A stretch of 39,051 bases of DNA from Iodobacter sp. (GTDB lineage Bacteria; Pseudomonadota; Gammaproteobacteria; Burkholderiales; Chitinibacteraceae), in assembly GCF_025352645.1 (NCBI RefSeq), contig NZ_JANXSO010000100.1:1-39051 (forward strand), given 5' to 3'. How positions within the stretch are numbered: position 1 is the stretch's first letter; every line of letters starts with the position of its first letter. This document shows positions 8,774 to 17,128 of the stretch, one piece after another. The notes beneath the pieces were generated by a model, which saw only the letters and a list, made by a program, of their open reading frames with translations, was not told where the DNA came from and searched no databases. Position numbers and translations under genes: made by a program.

Positions 8774-9328
8774 TTATTCCTCTCGGTTGCCAGGGCGAAA
8801 ATGCCCTGCGAAGCTCAATACTTTTTGCACTTTTGAACCTAAGCGCATTAGGTTTTCTAGCGTTTCTGGGGATAAATGCTGCACTTCATCAAACCAGCCT
8901 GTGGCCAACTCAATCAACTCATGCATTTCACGCATACGCTTTTGTGCGTGCTTATCTTCATCCGAAGTGGCCTCATCCATCAGGGCATCACGTAGCAAGG
9001 TCAGTGTTGGCTCTATCTCGCGTTTACGTTTTTCTTCGACTAAAGACCTAAAGATCTCCCACACGTCTTTTGGCGTTTCAAAGTAATCACGCCGATCGCC
9101 TGGTTTATGCACTAGTTTGCAGAGCTTCCACGACAGCAGCTCCTTCATCCCCATACTGACATTCGAGCGGGAAAAACCGAGTTGCTCAGCAATTTCATCA
9201 GAATTTAAAGCCTTAGGCGAAATAAACAGCAACGCGTACATTTGCCCTACGGTGCGATTAACCCCCCAGCGGCTACCCATTTCGCCAAAGTGCAGCACAA
9301 AACGCTCGTTGATTGGTGAGAGATTCAT
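8774..9328 (-). CDS. GbsR/MarR-type winged-helix transcriptional regulator
   Basis: The protein has about 184 residues and starts MNLSPINERFVLHFGEMGSRWGV, typical of the GbsR-like branch of the MarR superfamily. The winged helix spans roughly residues 20-90. Its recognition region is LNSDEIAEQLGFSRSNVSMGMKEL, followed by the wing KPGDRRDYFETPKDVWEI. The C-terminal half is helical and probably forms the dimer interface. A TTG at 9340 would add four residues, but the ATG at 9328 matches family starts. It is the first gene of the cytochrome bd operon and lies next to a palindrome at its promoter, so it likely regulates this operon. The signal sensed is unknown. Confidence 0.85.
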   Translation of the reverse strand: MNLSPINERFVLHFGEMGSRWGVNRTVGQMYALLFISPKALNSDEIAEQLGFSRSNVSMGMKELLSWKLCKLVHKPGDRRDYFETPKDVWEIFRSLVEEKRKREIEPTLTLLRDALMDEATSDEDKHAQKRMREMHELIELATGWFDEVQHLSPETLENLMRLGSKVQKVLSFAGHFRPGNREE

Positions 9329-9341
9329 GGATTGTTCCAAT

Positions 9342-9387
9342 TTTCAGTAATTACTGAAATTATAATAAATTCTTTGATTTGAAGCAA
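9342..9387 (-). promoter_or_regulatory. Promoter and 18-bp palindromic operator of the cyd operon
   Basis: On the minus strand TTGCTT (9387-9382) and a perfect TATAAT (9364-9359) are 17 bases apart, a good sigma-70 promoter. Immediately downstream, covering the expected transcription start, is the perfect 18-bp palindrome TTTCAGTAATTACTGAAA (9342-9359). It lies 13 bases before the regulator's ATG. The geometry fits autorepression by the GbsR-type protein. Binding itself is inferred. Confidence 0.7.
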
Positions 9388-9470
9388 TGCAAACCTAACT
9401 TGGCCGAGGTATGCCGCGCGGGTTTCATACTTGACAGCAACAGAGATATTCTTGATTTGGGCGCAGCAAG

Positions 9471-9498
9471 CCCCCATGATTACGCCTTATTTGGGGGT
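9471..9498 (+). promoter_or_regulatory. Hairpin that can hide the yqhA ribosome binding site
   Basis: CCCCCA (9471-9476) is complementary to TGGGGG (9492-9497), with a 15-base loop. The GGGGG run lies 8 bases before the yqhA ATG and is the only purine-rich ribosome binding candidate. Pairing would block translation initiation, so the leader may act as a translational switch. This is read from base complementarity only. Confidence 0.45.
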
Positions 9499-9505
9499 AT
9501 ACAAA

Positions 9506-10018
9506 ATGCAAAGCCGTATCGAAGAGTTATTAGAAAAGGTGATTTTTCAGAGCAGGTGGCTGCTTGCGCCTTTTTATTTGGCACTGATCTTGGGGCTGGT
9601 TGCGCTGTTTGCCAAAATGCTCAAAGAGCTCTTTGGCATGTTCAACACGCTAATCACGGGGGACGGCAATTTAATCATTGCCATTTTAGGTATGGTGGAT
9701 GTGACTTTAGTCGCCAATCTTTTGTTGATTGTGATTTTTAGTGGCTATGAGAATTTTATTTCTAAGCTCGATATCGCTCACCAATCTGTCGACAAACCCT
9801 CTTGGATGGGCAAGGTGAGTTATGCAGATTTAAAACTAAAGTTAATTGGCTCGATTGTGGCGATTTCTGCCATTGATTTGCTCAAGGCCTTTATGAATAT
9901 CAAATCTACAGACCATACCGAACTGGCATGGCTGATTGGTATACATCTGACTTTTGTTGTATCAGGCGTGTTGTTTGCTGTGATGGATAGAATTGCAGCG
10001 GGAAGCCCAAAGCACTAA
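9506..10018 (+). CDS. yqhA: YqhA/UPF0114 family inner membrane protein
   Basis: This 170-residue protein starts MQSRIEELLEKVIFQSRWLL and has four hydrophobic segments (about 18-40, 50-75, 105-125 and 136-158). The segments GDGNLIIAILGMVDVTLVAN and FSGYENFISKLD match the UPF0114 (YqhA) family. The function of this family is not established. The frame stays open 25 codons upstream, but the family N-terminus begins at the ATG at 9506, which has a GGGGG ribosome site. It is divergent from the cyd operon and monocistronic, ending at an intrinsic terminator. Confidence 0.88.
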   Translation: MQSRIEELLEKVIFQSRWLLAPFYLALILGLVALFAKMLKELFGMFNTLITGDGNLIIAILGMVDVTLVANLLLIVIFSGYENFISKLDIAHQSVDKPSWMGKVSYADLKLKLIGSIVAISAIDLLKAFMNIKSTDHTELAWLIGIHLTFVVSGVLFAVMDRIAAGSPKH

Positions 10019-10020
10019 AA

Positions 10021-10064
10021 AAGAGCTTGGCTTAAATGCGTTAAAATAAGCCGAGCTCTTCTTT
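10021..10064 (+). terminator. Intrinsic terminator downstream of yqhA
   Basis: A 14-bp stem (10021-10034 with 10047-10060, one G-U pair) encloses a 12-base loop and is followed by CTTTAT. It begins 2 bases after the yqhA stop codon. Confidence 0.85.
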
Positions 10065-10142
10065 ATAATATAAAAATAACAATAGAATTGATTAAAAATT
10101 AAGCGGACTATTTTTATCTATATAAATCAGCCATCTAATTGA

Positions 10143-10190
10143 CTTATCCACATCTTATCCTTAGTTTGGTTCAGCTTATGGGTGGATAAG
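10143..10190. other. Inverted pair of DnaA-box-like sequences
   Basis: CTTATCCAC at 10143-10151 and GTGGATAAG at 10182-10190 form a perfect 9-bp inverted repeat with a 30-base centre. The left copy is part of a perfect consensus DnaA box (TTATCCACA, 10144-10152). The right copy reads TTATCCACC on the minus strand. They lie in the convergent gap between yqhA and fliJ. Two boxes alone do not make an origin; a DnaA-binding site or a fliJ 3' hairpin are possible readings. Confidence 0.35.
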
Positions 10191-10220
10191 CGGCATGCCA
10201 AATAAATACCACAGGCTAAA

Positions 10221-10652
10221 TTAACGTGGCCTTGGCCGCGTATTAAACTCATCGTTTATGCGCTGTTCATTACGTAATTCTTTTTGCATTTCGACGCTTA
10301 AATGGCGCTTTTTTAAAGCCTCAAAGGCTTTTACTTTTTTTTCACATTCAAGCCATGCATCCCGCTGGCTTTCATAGATCGCCAATAGACGATTAATATC
10401 TTGCTGCTGTGATAATGCCACATCATCGAGCTTGGCTAAAAACAATTGAAAATCACGCCACTGCGAAATGCCCATACCGCCTTGGCCGTTATTTAACAAT
10501 TTTGCTCGGTACTCAACCCGATATTGATCAATTTGATCCAGCTTACCTTGAGCACTCAACCAAAGCGCCTGCGAAGCTTGCATCCGCCGTGCCGCATCTT
10601 CACGGGCATCCATTGCCAGCTCTAATAAAAAAGCAAACCGAAACTGGGCCAC
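10221..10652 (-). CDS. fliJ: Flagellar export chaperone FliJ
   Basis: This 143-residue protein is almost entirely helical and charged, as expected for the antiparallel coiled coil of FliJ. It starts with GTG (MAQFRFAFLLELAMDAREDAARRM). AGGAG lies 8 bases upstream. The N-terminal F-x-F-x-x-L-L-x-L-A pattern is the family hallmark. FliJ sits in the FliI hexamer and couples the ATPase to FlhA in the type III export apparatus. It is the last gene of the fliEFGHIJ block; no fliK follows, which is a departure from the common fliJ-fliK order. Confidence 0.88.
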   Translation of the reverse strand: MAQFRFAFLLELAMDAREDAARRMQASQALWLSAQGKLDQIDQYRVEYRAKLLNNGQGGMGISQWRDFQLFLAKLDDVALSQQQDINRLLAIYESQRDAWLECEKKVKAFEALKKRHLSVEMQKELRNEQRINDEFNTRPRPR

Positions 10653-10672
10653 GTTTACAACTCCTGCTTAGC

Positions 10673-12070
10673 TCACATTAATAACTGTGAAAGCTTCATT
10701 CTAGCCCCATCATAGCGCTCGCACTCGCTAATTCCCTGCTGCAGAAATGCCTCAAAACTAGGATTACGCCGAATAGCTTCATCCAAAACAGAATCAGTAC
10801 CTGGCACATAAGCCCCCACGCTAATCAAATCACGGCTGCGCTGATAGCGAGAGTAGAGATACTTAAAGCGCCGCACTACAGCAAATTCTTCTGGGGAAAT
10901 AATGTCGTTCATCACGCGGCTAATCGATGCTTCAATATCAATAGCAGGGTAATGCCCTGCTTCGGCCAACTGGCGGCTAAGCACAAAGTGACCATCTAAA
11001 ATTGCCCGCGCATTATCGGCGATTGGGTCCTGCTGATCATCCCCTTCGGACAACACGGTATAGAAGGCGGTAATCGAGCCGCCGCCTTCTTCTGCATTGC
11101 CTGCCCGTTCTACCAATTGAGGCAAGCGCGCAAATACCGAAGCCGGATAGCCTTTGGTGGCCGGTGGCTCGCCCACCGCTAGGGCAATCTCACGCTGCGC
11201 CATGGCGTAACGCGTGAGCGAATCCATAATCAGCAAGACGTGTTTGCCTTGGTTTCTAAAATACTCGGCAATTGATGTGGCGTAAGCTGCACCATATAAA
11301 CGCAGCAAGGGCGGCGTATCGGCGGGAGCAGCCACCACCACCGAGCGCTTTAAGCCCTCATCACCCAAAATATTCTCAATAAAATCTTTCACCTCGCGGC
11401 CACGCTCGCCAATCAAGCCCACTACCACCACGTCGGCGGTGGTATAGCGCGCCATCATGCCAAGCAGCACCGATTTACCCACACCCGAGCCAGCAAATAA
11501 GCCCAAACGCTGGCCACGCCCAACTGTGAGCATGGCATTAATCGCCCGCACGCCTACATCCATCACATGACGAACCGGCTCTCGTGTCATTGGGTTATAG
11601 GGACGAGCAAAGAGTGGCATATAGTCATCGTGCTCAATGCGCCCCTTGCCATCCAGCGGCCTGCCTAGGCCGTCTAAAACTCGCCCAAGCAAGCCCCAGC
11701 CTACGGGCATTTGCCGACCGTGATCTTCTAAACGCCGCTGTGGTGGCCTTGGGTGGCCATAATCTGGAACCCATGCTTCAATGTCTTCATGCGGCACAAC
11801 TTGCGCACCCGGCTCTATGCCATAAATCTCAGCGATAGGCATCAAAAACAGCCTCTCTTCATGAAAACCCACCACTACCGCTTCTACCGATGCACCGCTT
11901 GGTGTCATGACATCGCAAGATGCACCAATGGCAAGGCGTAAACCCACGGCTTCTAAAACCAAACCCGATACCCGCACTAAGCGGCCACGAGGCAGCCATG
12001 GCCGCATCCAGCGCACCGCGTCTTTGCAATCAGCCAGATATTGGCTACAACCTTGCAATGCCTCAGTCAT
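10673..12070 (-). CDS. fliI: Flagellum-specific export ATPase FliI
   Basis: This protein of about 465 residues hydrolyses ATP to drive export of flagellar rod, hook and filament proteins. The Walker A motif is in [20 protein letters not shown], followed by [19 protein letters not shown]. The Walker B region is [20 protein letters not shown], then [20 protein letters not shown]. All are intact. I chose the ATG at 12070 (MTEALQG), which overlaps the fliH stop by 8 bases, rather than the 30-codon upstream extension. FliI acts with FliH and FliJ at the cytoplasmic face of the export gate. Confidence 0.95.
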   Translation of the reverse strand: MTEALQGCSQYLADCKDAVRWMRPWLPRGRLVRVSGLVLEAVGLRLAIGASCDVMTPSGASVEAVVVGFHEERLFLMPIAEIYGIEPGAQVVPHEDIEAWVPDYGHPRPPQRRLEDHGRQMPVGWGLLGRVLDGLGRPLDGKGRIEHDDYMPLFARPYNPMTREPVRHVMDVGVRAINAMLTVGRGQRLGLFAGSGVGKSVLLGMMARYTTADVVVVGLIGERGREVKDFIENILGDEGLKRSVVVAAPADTPPLLRLYGAAYATSIAEYFRNQGKHVLLIMDSLTRYAMAQREIALAVGEPPATKGYPASVFARLPQLVERAGNAEEGGGSITAFYTVLSEGDDQQDPIADNARAILDGHFVLSRQLAEAGHYPAIDIEASISRVMNDIISPEEFAVVRRFKYLYSRYQRSRDLISVGAYVPGTDSVLDEAIRRNPSFEAFLQQGISECERYDGARMKLSQLLM

Positions 12071-13301
12071 GCTTATCTGCTTCAACAGTGGGTTCAAAGT
12101 CTTGAACAGGAGTAGGCTCGATCTCAGCGTCAGTAGATAGCGCTGGCTCAGCCTGTGCAATATTGAGCGGCGGAGTTACCCCTTCATCAAGCTCTGGTTC
12201 GACATCTGGTTCGACATCTGGCGATTCAAGCGATGTAGGCTCCACTTTTTTATCAAGCTCTAGCTCAATATCAGGCGACTCAAGCGGCGACGGCGCTACC
12301 TTTTTATCAAGCTCTGGCTCAATATCTGGCGACTCAAGCAACGTAGGCTCCACCTTTTTATCAAGCTCTGGCTCAATATCAGGCGACTCAAGCGACGACG
12401 GCGCTACCTTTTTATCAAGCTCTGGCTCAACATCTGGCGACTCAAGCGGCGACGGTGCTACTTTTCCATCAAGCTCTGGTTCAACATCTGGCAGATTAAG
12501 CGGCGTAGGCTCTGCCACTTTATCCAATGGAGCGATCTCAGTAGAAGCTTCAGGCGCATTCCAAACCAGATCAGGACGTCCGTCTCGGCCTAAAACCCGC
12601 AATATATTTTGCCAGCGTACTGGCAAAGATAAATCAACCGCAGAATCTGGAGTTTCAATCCGGCAGCCACCCGATTGCATATGCGCATCAGCGAGGAATC
12701 GCCAAGTATCACTCGGCATTTCACCACCCAACATGGCAGAGATGGCGGTTAAGTCTTCAGGATTTAAAAACACCCGCGATGGGGATCGTGCTGCAGGCAT
12801 ACTGGCTAAGGCTTCACGCACAATGGGCAAAAGCCGTTCTGGTGAATCATTTAACTCTTCCCGCACCATTTGCCGTGCAATCACAACAGCCAAATCCAGC
12901 ACTTCATTGGCAAGTACCGCTTCTGCTTTTTGCAAGGTGGATTCAACGCTAGCTAGCACGGCACGTAGTCGATTCACTTCGTCTTCTGCCACTAAGCGCC
13001 CCGCCTCTAAGCCCGCTTCAAAACCTTCGCTTTGCGCTTGCTGTGAAATAGCCTCAATTTCTTCTGCAGTTGGATAAGGCATATCAGAGGTGGCAGGCTC
13101 CTCCACCTCAGCGGGCGACTCTAATGCTTGCTCTGCTTCCGCCTCAAGGTTGGCTTCAGCTTCCTCAAGGGAAATAGCATCTTCCAAGACTACTTCGGCT
13201 AACTCTGCAGCCACTTCTGCCTCTGCTTCATTAAGCGAGGCTAATTCCCATTTTTCCCAAGCACTTAATTGCTCGCGTGGAATCACGCGTGGATTACTCA
13301 T
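12063..13301 (-). CDS. fliH: Flagellar assembly protein FliH with a repetitive acidic C-terminal extension
   Basis: This 412-residue protein is much longer than the usual FliH (about 230-270). The N-terminus has Trp residues in [12 protein letters not shown], a FliN/FlhA-binding feature. An acidic Glu/Ala-rich stretch follows, then [21 protein letters not shown] and the conserved domain about residues 100-235 ([35 protein letters not shown]). After that comes an unusual tail of about 150 residues. It has five full 18-residue repeats of the type [18 protein letters not shown] plus degenerate flanks. FliH is the stator and negative regulator of FliI. The repeat sits after the FliI-binding domain, so it is probably a flexible acidic appendage. 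Confidence 0.88.
   Translation of the reverse strand: MSNPRVIPREQLSAWEKWELASLNEAEAEVAAELAEVVLEDAISLEEAEANLEAEAEQALESPAEVEEPATSDMPYPTAEEIEAISQQAQSEGFEAGLEAGRLVAEDEVNRLRAVLASVESTLQKAEAVLANEVLDLAVVIARQMVREELNDSPERLLPIVREALASMPAARSPSRVFLNPEDLTAISAMLGGEMPSDTWRFLADAHMQSGGCRIETPDSAVDLSLPVRWQNILRVLGRDGRPDLVWNAPEASTEIAPLDKVAEPTPLNLPDVEPELDGKVAPSPLESPDVEPELDKKVAPSSLESPDIEPELDKKVEPTLLESPDIEPELDKKVAPSPLESPDIELELDKKVEPTSLESPDVEPDVEPELDEGVTPPLNIAQAEPALSTDAEIEPTPVQDFEPTVEADKHD
12187..12515. repeat. 54-bp tandem repeat array within fliH
   Basis: Units starting TCAAGCTCTGG recur at 12253, 12307, 12361, 12415 and 12469, exactly 54 bases apart. A first copy at 12187 is displaced by an extra 12-base duplication (GACATCTGGTTC). 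Each unit encodes 18 residues in fliH, so copy-number changes keep the frame. Unit differences such as AGCGACGAC/AGCGGCGAC show some divergence. No spacers, so this is not a CRISPR array. Confidence 0.93.
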
Positions 13302-13433
13302 TAGAGGGTCTCGAAAAGCCTGTATTTCTAAATAAGAAAAGGCACAATTGAAAAAACACGACGCTGCATCTATTTACCTGATGATGGCTCTTGCTCAAAC
13401 AAAGCCACATATTGCATGTAGGCCAATATGCTG

Positions 13434-13459
13434 TAGGGGCGCTGCAAGCAGCGCCCCTA
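13434..13459. repeat. Strong GC-rich hairpin between fliG and fliH
   Basis: TAGGGGCGCTGC and GCAGCGCCCCTA form a perfect 12-bp inverted repeat separated by AA. It is far more GC-rich than its surroundings. No T run follows on either strand, so it is not a standard terminator. It could be a REP-like dispersed element or an mRNA-stabilising structure within the fli transcript. Confidence 0.6.
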
Positions 13460-13526
13460 AGGCTTATATCCCTTAATGTCGATAATCTCAGGTAAGCGAC
13501 AAAAAATGGATTTTTCAAAACATTCA

Positions 13527-14534
13527 TTACTCAACCAGCCCTTCATCACCCTTACCACCCAAGACAATCTGACCTTCATCGGCCAAACGTCGAACAATTT
13601 TAAGGATTTCTTTTTGTTCCGCTTCCACTTCAGACAACTTAACGGGGCCACGCGCTTCTAGATCATCACGCAGCATTTCTGCAGCGCGGGAAGACATATT
13701 CTTAAAGATTTTTTCTTTAAGCGCTTGGCTGGTGCCTTTAAGCGAGATAACCAAGGAATCGGATTGAATTTCTCGCATCAATAACTGAATACCTCGATCA
13801 TCAATATCGAGAATATTATCGAAGGTAAACATCTTGTCTTGAATTTTTTGCGCCAGCTCAGGATCGTAATCACGCACACTGGCAATCGCCGATGCCTCGA
13901 CCACACCGCCCATAAAGTTGAGGATATCGGCGGTCATTTGTACACCACCCATAGCACTCTTTTTCACTTTATCGGAGCCGGACATCAATTGCGTCAGAAC
14001 ATCATTCAGCTCTTTTAAGGCCACTGGCTGCACGCCTTCTAAGGTAGCAATCCGCAGCAATACATCATTACGCTGCCGCTCTACAAAACAGCTCAAGATT
14101 TCAGAAGACTGATCGGATTCTAAATGCACCAAGATGGTGGCAATAATTTGCGGGTGCTCATTTTTAATCAGCTCTGCAACCGCAGATGAATCCATCCATT
14201 TTAAAGATTCAATACCGTTATTATCATTACCCTGCAAGATACGATCGAGCAAATTAGCAGCTTTGTCCGTGCCTAAAGCTTTGGTTAATACCGAGCGAAT
14301 GTATTCATCCGCCGCACCCAAATTGGCTCGATTCTGTGTTGAGGCAACAAACTCGGCAACCACGAGATCCACCTCTTCGCGCTTTACCCCATCCATCCCT
14401 GCGATCGCAAAGCCTAGCTTTTGTACTTCTTTGGGGCCCAAGAACTTAAACACCTCAACGGCCACATCTTCGCCCAAAGTCATTAGTAAAAGGGCGCTAT
14501 TGCGCACCCCCTCGTCCTTTAAATCAGCAGCCAT
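13527..14534 (-). CDS. fliG: Flagellar motor switch protein FliG
   Basis: This 335-residue protein has the usual FliG length and domains. The N-terminal domain (NSALLLMTLGEDVAVEVFKFL) binds FliF. The middle domain contains the EHPQ motif in LIKNEHPQIIATILVHL. The C-terminal torque domain contains DIDDRGIQLLMREIQSDSLV and the charged torque-helix residues in FKNMSSRAAEMLRDDLEARG. FliG couples the stator to the rotor and takes part in switching with FliM and FliN. GAGGAG lies 7 bases before the ATG. It follows fliF by 192 bases, and 225 bases separate it from fliH. Confidence 0.95.
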   Translation of the reverse strand: MAADLKDEGVRNSALLLMTLGEDVAVEVFKFLGPKEVQKLGFAIAGMDGVKREEVDLVVAEFVASTQNRANLGAADEYIRSVLTKALGTDKAANLLDRILQGNDNNGIESLKWMDSSAVAELIKNEHPQIIATILVHLESDQSSEILSCFVERQRNDVLLRIATLEGVQPVALKELNDVLTQLMSGSDKVKKSAMGGVQMTADILNFMGGVVEASAIASVRDYDPELAQKIQDKMFTFDNILDIDDRGIQLLMREIQSDSLVISLKGTSQALKEKIFKNMSSRAAEMLRDDLEARGPVKLSEVEAEQKEILKIVRRLADEGQIVLGGKGDEGLVE

Positions 14535-14726
14535 GGTTTACTCCTCAAGGCTTTAAACATCTCATTACAGCATCTTTTTATAATTTCCTGCCGCATCTCA
14601 ATGCTGAGGTCTGTGAATTTACAGCTTGATTCTAAATATATGGAGCCCAACGCTCTTACTATGGTGTTGAGCTTGCTTATGCACGGCAGCTTAAAAAGTG
14701 GCCACTTTACTATTAAATAGAGTTAC

Positions 14727-16454
14727 CTATCCCTTTTTATTCGGCTCGCCGCCTTTATTGTCACCGCTATTTAGCATCCATTCACGCAGGATAATAGCCA
14801 CCATCCGTGGGTCATCTCTTGCCAGCTCTTTAGCCCTTTGTAAGAGCTCAGCAAAGGCAGCCTGTCGGTTTCTATTTTCATCCTCTTCTGGGCTCTGCTC
14901 AGCGTCAGTCAGCTTCTCACCATCTGGCCCTAGGGTTTCGCCAAAATCCAACTCTTGAATACGCGCTTCTTCGCGAGTTTTGGCCATATCCTTCATGAGT
15001 GGGCGCAAAACGAACAGCAACAAATACAATACAACTACAGCAATTAACGCTAACTTGCCCACATCCATAGCGTTGGTTTGAATATAAGCCAAAGCCTTCT
15101 CTTGAATTTTCTTCTCTTCAAGAGGCAAAGAATCCGCAAACGCAGCATTCACCACATTCACCGAATCGCCACGCTCTTTGTTATACCCTATCGCTTCTCG
15201 CACCAGATTATTAATCTGAGTCATTTCTTGTGGGCTAAACGGCAGATAAGTCATTTTGCCGTCTTTATCTTTACCCGGCTTATAGTTAAGCACCACCGCA
15301 GCAGATAAGCGCTTCACGCCACCCACCTGCTGCTTTACATGCTGGATGGTTTTATCCACTTCATAATTAATCGTGGCTTCCTTACGGCTATTGGCACTGC
15401 CGCCGCTCGCTGCTTCAGATGCGCCCGATGCCACAGGAGCCGTAATAGGTGCAGCAGCTGCGCCTGGCGGTTGATTAGATAATGCACCCGGCACGCCACC
15501 GGCAGACTCATTAGTAGACTTACCTTGTAAATCTAAAGTTTGCTGGCTGCGCATCGCCGAGCTATTAGGTGGCGAATTCGGTTTAAACGATTCTGATGTT
15601 TGCTCAACCTCAGCAAAATCAATTTGCGCCGTCACTTCGGCTTTTACGTTTTCTTTACCTACCAGCGGAGCCAAAATGGTTTCTACCCGCTCAACAAAAC
15701 CTTTCTCTACGTGTTGCACATAAAGTAATTGACGCGGGTCTAAATTGTTTTGGCTCATTTCCGGCAATTTAGATAATAAATTGCCATCTTGATCCACAAT
15801 AGTCACGTTTTTAATGGGTAATTCAGGAATACTAGAGGAGACTAAATGGATAATGCCTGCCACCTGGCCGCCATCTAATATGCGCCCAGGATGTAAAGTC
15901 AGCATCACGGAAGCAGTGGGCTTTTGCTGATCGCGCAAAAATACGGTTTGCTTAGGCATGGCCAAATGCACGCGAGCTTTACTCACCGAGGCAACCGTTT
16001 CTATTGAGCGCGCTAATTCACCCTCAATTGCGCGCTGGTAATTTACTTGCTCGGCAAATTGGGATACGCCAAATTTTTGATTATCTAACAGCTCAAATCC
16101 CGCATTACCTGATTTAGGTAATCCTTGCGCCGCAAGTTTTAATCTAACGTCATATATTTTATCAGCAGTCACAGAAATGGTGCCGCCAGGATCAAGCTTA
16201 TAGGGCACATTCATTTGTTGCAGCGATTGAACGATGGCACCGCCATCTTTATCAGGGATATTGGTAAATAAAACGCGGTAGGCAGGCTCTTTAGACCAAA
16301 GAAAATTACCCACGATGAGCGCAATCACTGCGGCTACGGCAACCATTAATCCAATCTTACGCCCAGAGGAAAGCGCAGCGAAGCGCTCACGCGCAACCCC
16401 GAATCCTCTTGCTGTAATCAGATTATTATCTGCCGCTGCACTTACCTCTGCCAT
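14727..16454 (-). CDS. fliF: Flagellar MS-ring protein FliF
   Basis: This 575-residue FliF has an N-terminal transmembrane helix (about 33-52, IGLMVAVAAVIALIVGNFLW). The ring-building region follows, with QRAIEGELARSIETVASVSKARVHLAMPK. A low-complexity Ser/Ala/Gly linker is near 300-345. The second transmembrane helix is ALIAVVVLYLLLFVLRPL at about 465-485. The C-terminal cytoplasmic tail ENRNRQAAFAELLQRAKELA...IILREWM is the FliG-binding segment. FliF forms the inner-membrane base on which the motor assembles. The protein appears intact. Confidence 0.95.
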   Translation of the reverse strand: MAEVSAAADNNLITARGFGVARERFAALSSGRKIGLMVAVAAVIALIVGNFLWSKEPAYRVLFTNIPDKDGGAIVQSLQQMNVPYKLDPGGTISVTADKIYDVRLKLAAQGLPKSGNAGFELLDNQKFGVSQFAEQVNYQRAIEGELARSIETVASVSKARVHLAMPKQTVFLRDQQKPTASVMLTLHPGRILDGGQVAGIIHLVSSSIPELPIKNVTIVDQDGNLLSKLPEMSQNNLDPRQLLYVQHVEKGFVERVETILAPLVGKENVKAEVTAQIDFAEVEQTSESFKPNSPPNSSAMRSQQTLDLQGKSTNESAGGVPGALSNQPPGAAAAPITAPVASGASEAASGGSANSRKEATINYEVDKTIQHVKQQVGGVKRLSAAVVLNYKPGKDKDGKMTYLPFSPQEMTQINNLVREAIGYNKERGDSVNVVNAAFADSLPLEEKKIQEKALAYIQTNAMDVGKLALIAVVVLYLLLFVLRPLMKDMAKTREEARIQELDFGETLGPDGEKLTDAEQSPEEDENRNRQAAFAELLQRAKELARDDPRMVAIILREWMLNSGDNKGGEPNKKG

Positions 16455-16550
16455 ACGTCAAAATCCTATGCAGGCTTTAAACAGCCTGTCTAAATTCTAG
16501 TCTAAATATTTCATCAGTGCTTTCATGAAATACTCAGGCTAGCCTAGGCT

Positions 16551-16874
16551 TTAGACCTGCATATTCATGACTTCCTGATAAGCACTGACTAGCTTATTGC
16601 GCACCTGCACCATGGTTTGGAAAGAAAGGCTAGCTTTTTGCAAGGATACCATTACATCTTGCAAATTGGCTTCTGGCGCTCCTGACTGAAACGCGAGCTG
16701 TTGAGCTTGCGCGTCTTGTTGCACCTGATTCACTTGATCTAAGGAAGACTTTAACATTGTTGCAAAATCAGGTGAACCGGTAGTAGGCTTAACTTGCGAG
16801 GTAGCCTGTCCACCCGCTTGCGCGGACATCGCTTTTAGCTCGCTAAGAACCTGATCGATTCCTTGCACACTCAT
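16551..16874 (-). CDS. fliE: Flagellar hook-basal body protein FliE
   Basis: This 107-residue protein ends with MVQVRNKLVSAYQEVMNMQV, the conserved FliE C-terminus. The central FATMLKSSLDQVNQVQQDAQ segment is also characteristic. FliE joins the MS ring to the proximal rod and is an early export substrate. It is the first gene of the fliE-J block. A sigma-54-like promoter lies about 140 bases upstream (17031-17017), which fits control by the adjacent FlrC-type activator. Confidence 0.94.
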   Translation of the reverse strand: MSVQGIDQVLSELKAMSAQAGGQATSQVKPTTGSPDFATMLKSSLDQVNQVQQDAQAQQLAFQSGAPEANLQDVMVSLQKASLSFQTMVQVRNKLVSAYQEVMNMQV

Positions 16875-16933
16875 GACTTATATCCCCTTTTAAGCCCTTA
16901 ATCAATGTTTCCCGCCACCAACACTGGCCTCAG

Positions 16934-16951
16934 CTTGCACTCTGTTGCAAG
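16934..16951. promoter_or_regulatory. Inverted repeat in the fliE leader
   Basis: CTTGCA (16934-16939) and TGCAAG (16946-16951) form an inverted repeat with a 6-base centre, downstream of the sigma-54 promoter and 60 bases before fliE. FlrC-type activators are known to use enhancers downstream of the start site in Vibrio, so this is a candidate binding site. That link is inference. Confidence 0.35.
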
Positions 16952-17016
16952 TCTGACAGAAACACCCAACAAGAACTCGTCTTTAAATTGTAGGTGTTTA
17001 GACTGAACTACCGCAA

Positions 17017-17031
17017 GCAATTCCCACGCCA
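17017..17031 (-). promoter_or_regulatory. Sigma-54-type promoter for fliE
   Basis: On the minus strand TGGCGTGGGAATTGC has the -24 GG and -12 GC elements at the exact sigma-54 spacing (TGGCAC-N5-TTGC consensus). It lies in the gap between the sigma-54 activator gene flrC and fliE, directed toward fliE. The match differs from consensus in two bases of the -24 box. Confidence 0.7.
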
Positions 17032-17128
17032 CCTACAACAGGCTATTAACAAACAAGGAAAAATGCTCTTTATGCCACGTCACTCATTCCCCCAATCCTG
17101 CCTGCAAAAATGCCGTGTAACACCGCAC

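Noticed and set aside
8610-9086. A 158-codon plus-strand frame opposite cydP and the GbsR-type gene
   Set aside because: Both minus-strand genes have family motifs and ribosome sites; the plus frame has a Ser/Cys-rich random composition.
12071-12160. A 30-codon N-terminal extension of FliI
   Set aside because: It overlaps deeply with fliH, has no family resemblance, and the ATG at 12070 matches the usual FliI start and overlap.
12187-12515. Possible CRISPR array because of regular repeats
   Set aside because: Units are contiguous 54-bp copies without unique spacers and are in frame within fliH.
12163-13077. A 304-codon plus-strand frame rich in Ser, Gly and Thr, opposite fliH
   Set aside because: It is the complement of the 54-bp fliH repeat; its periodic SGDSSD text comes from the repeat, and the minus-strand frame has the conserved FliH domain.
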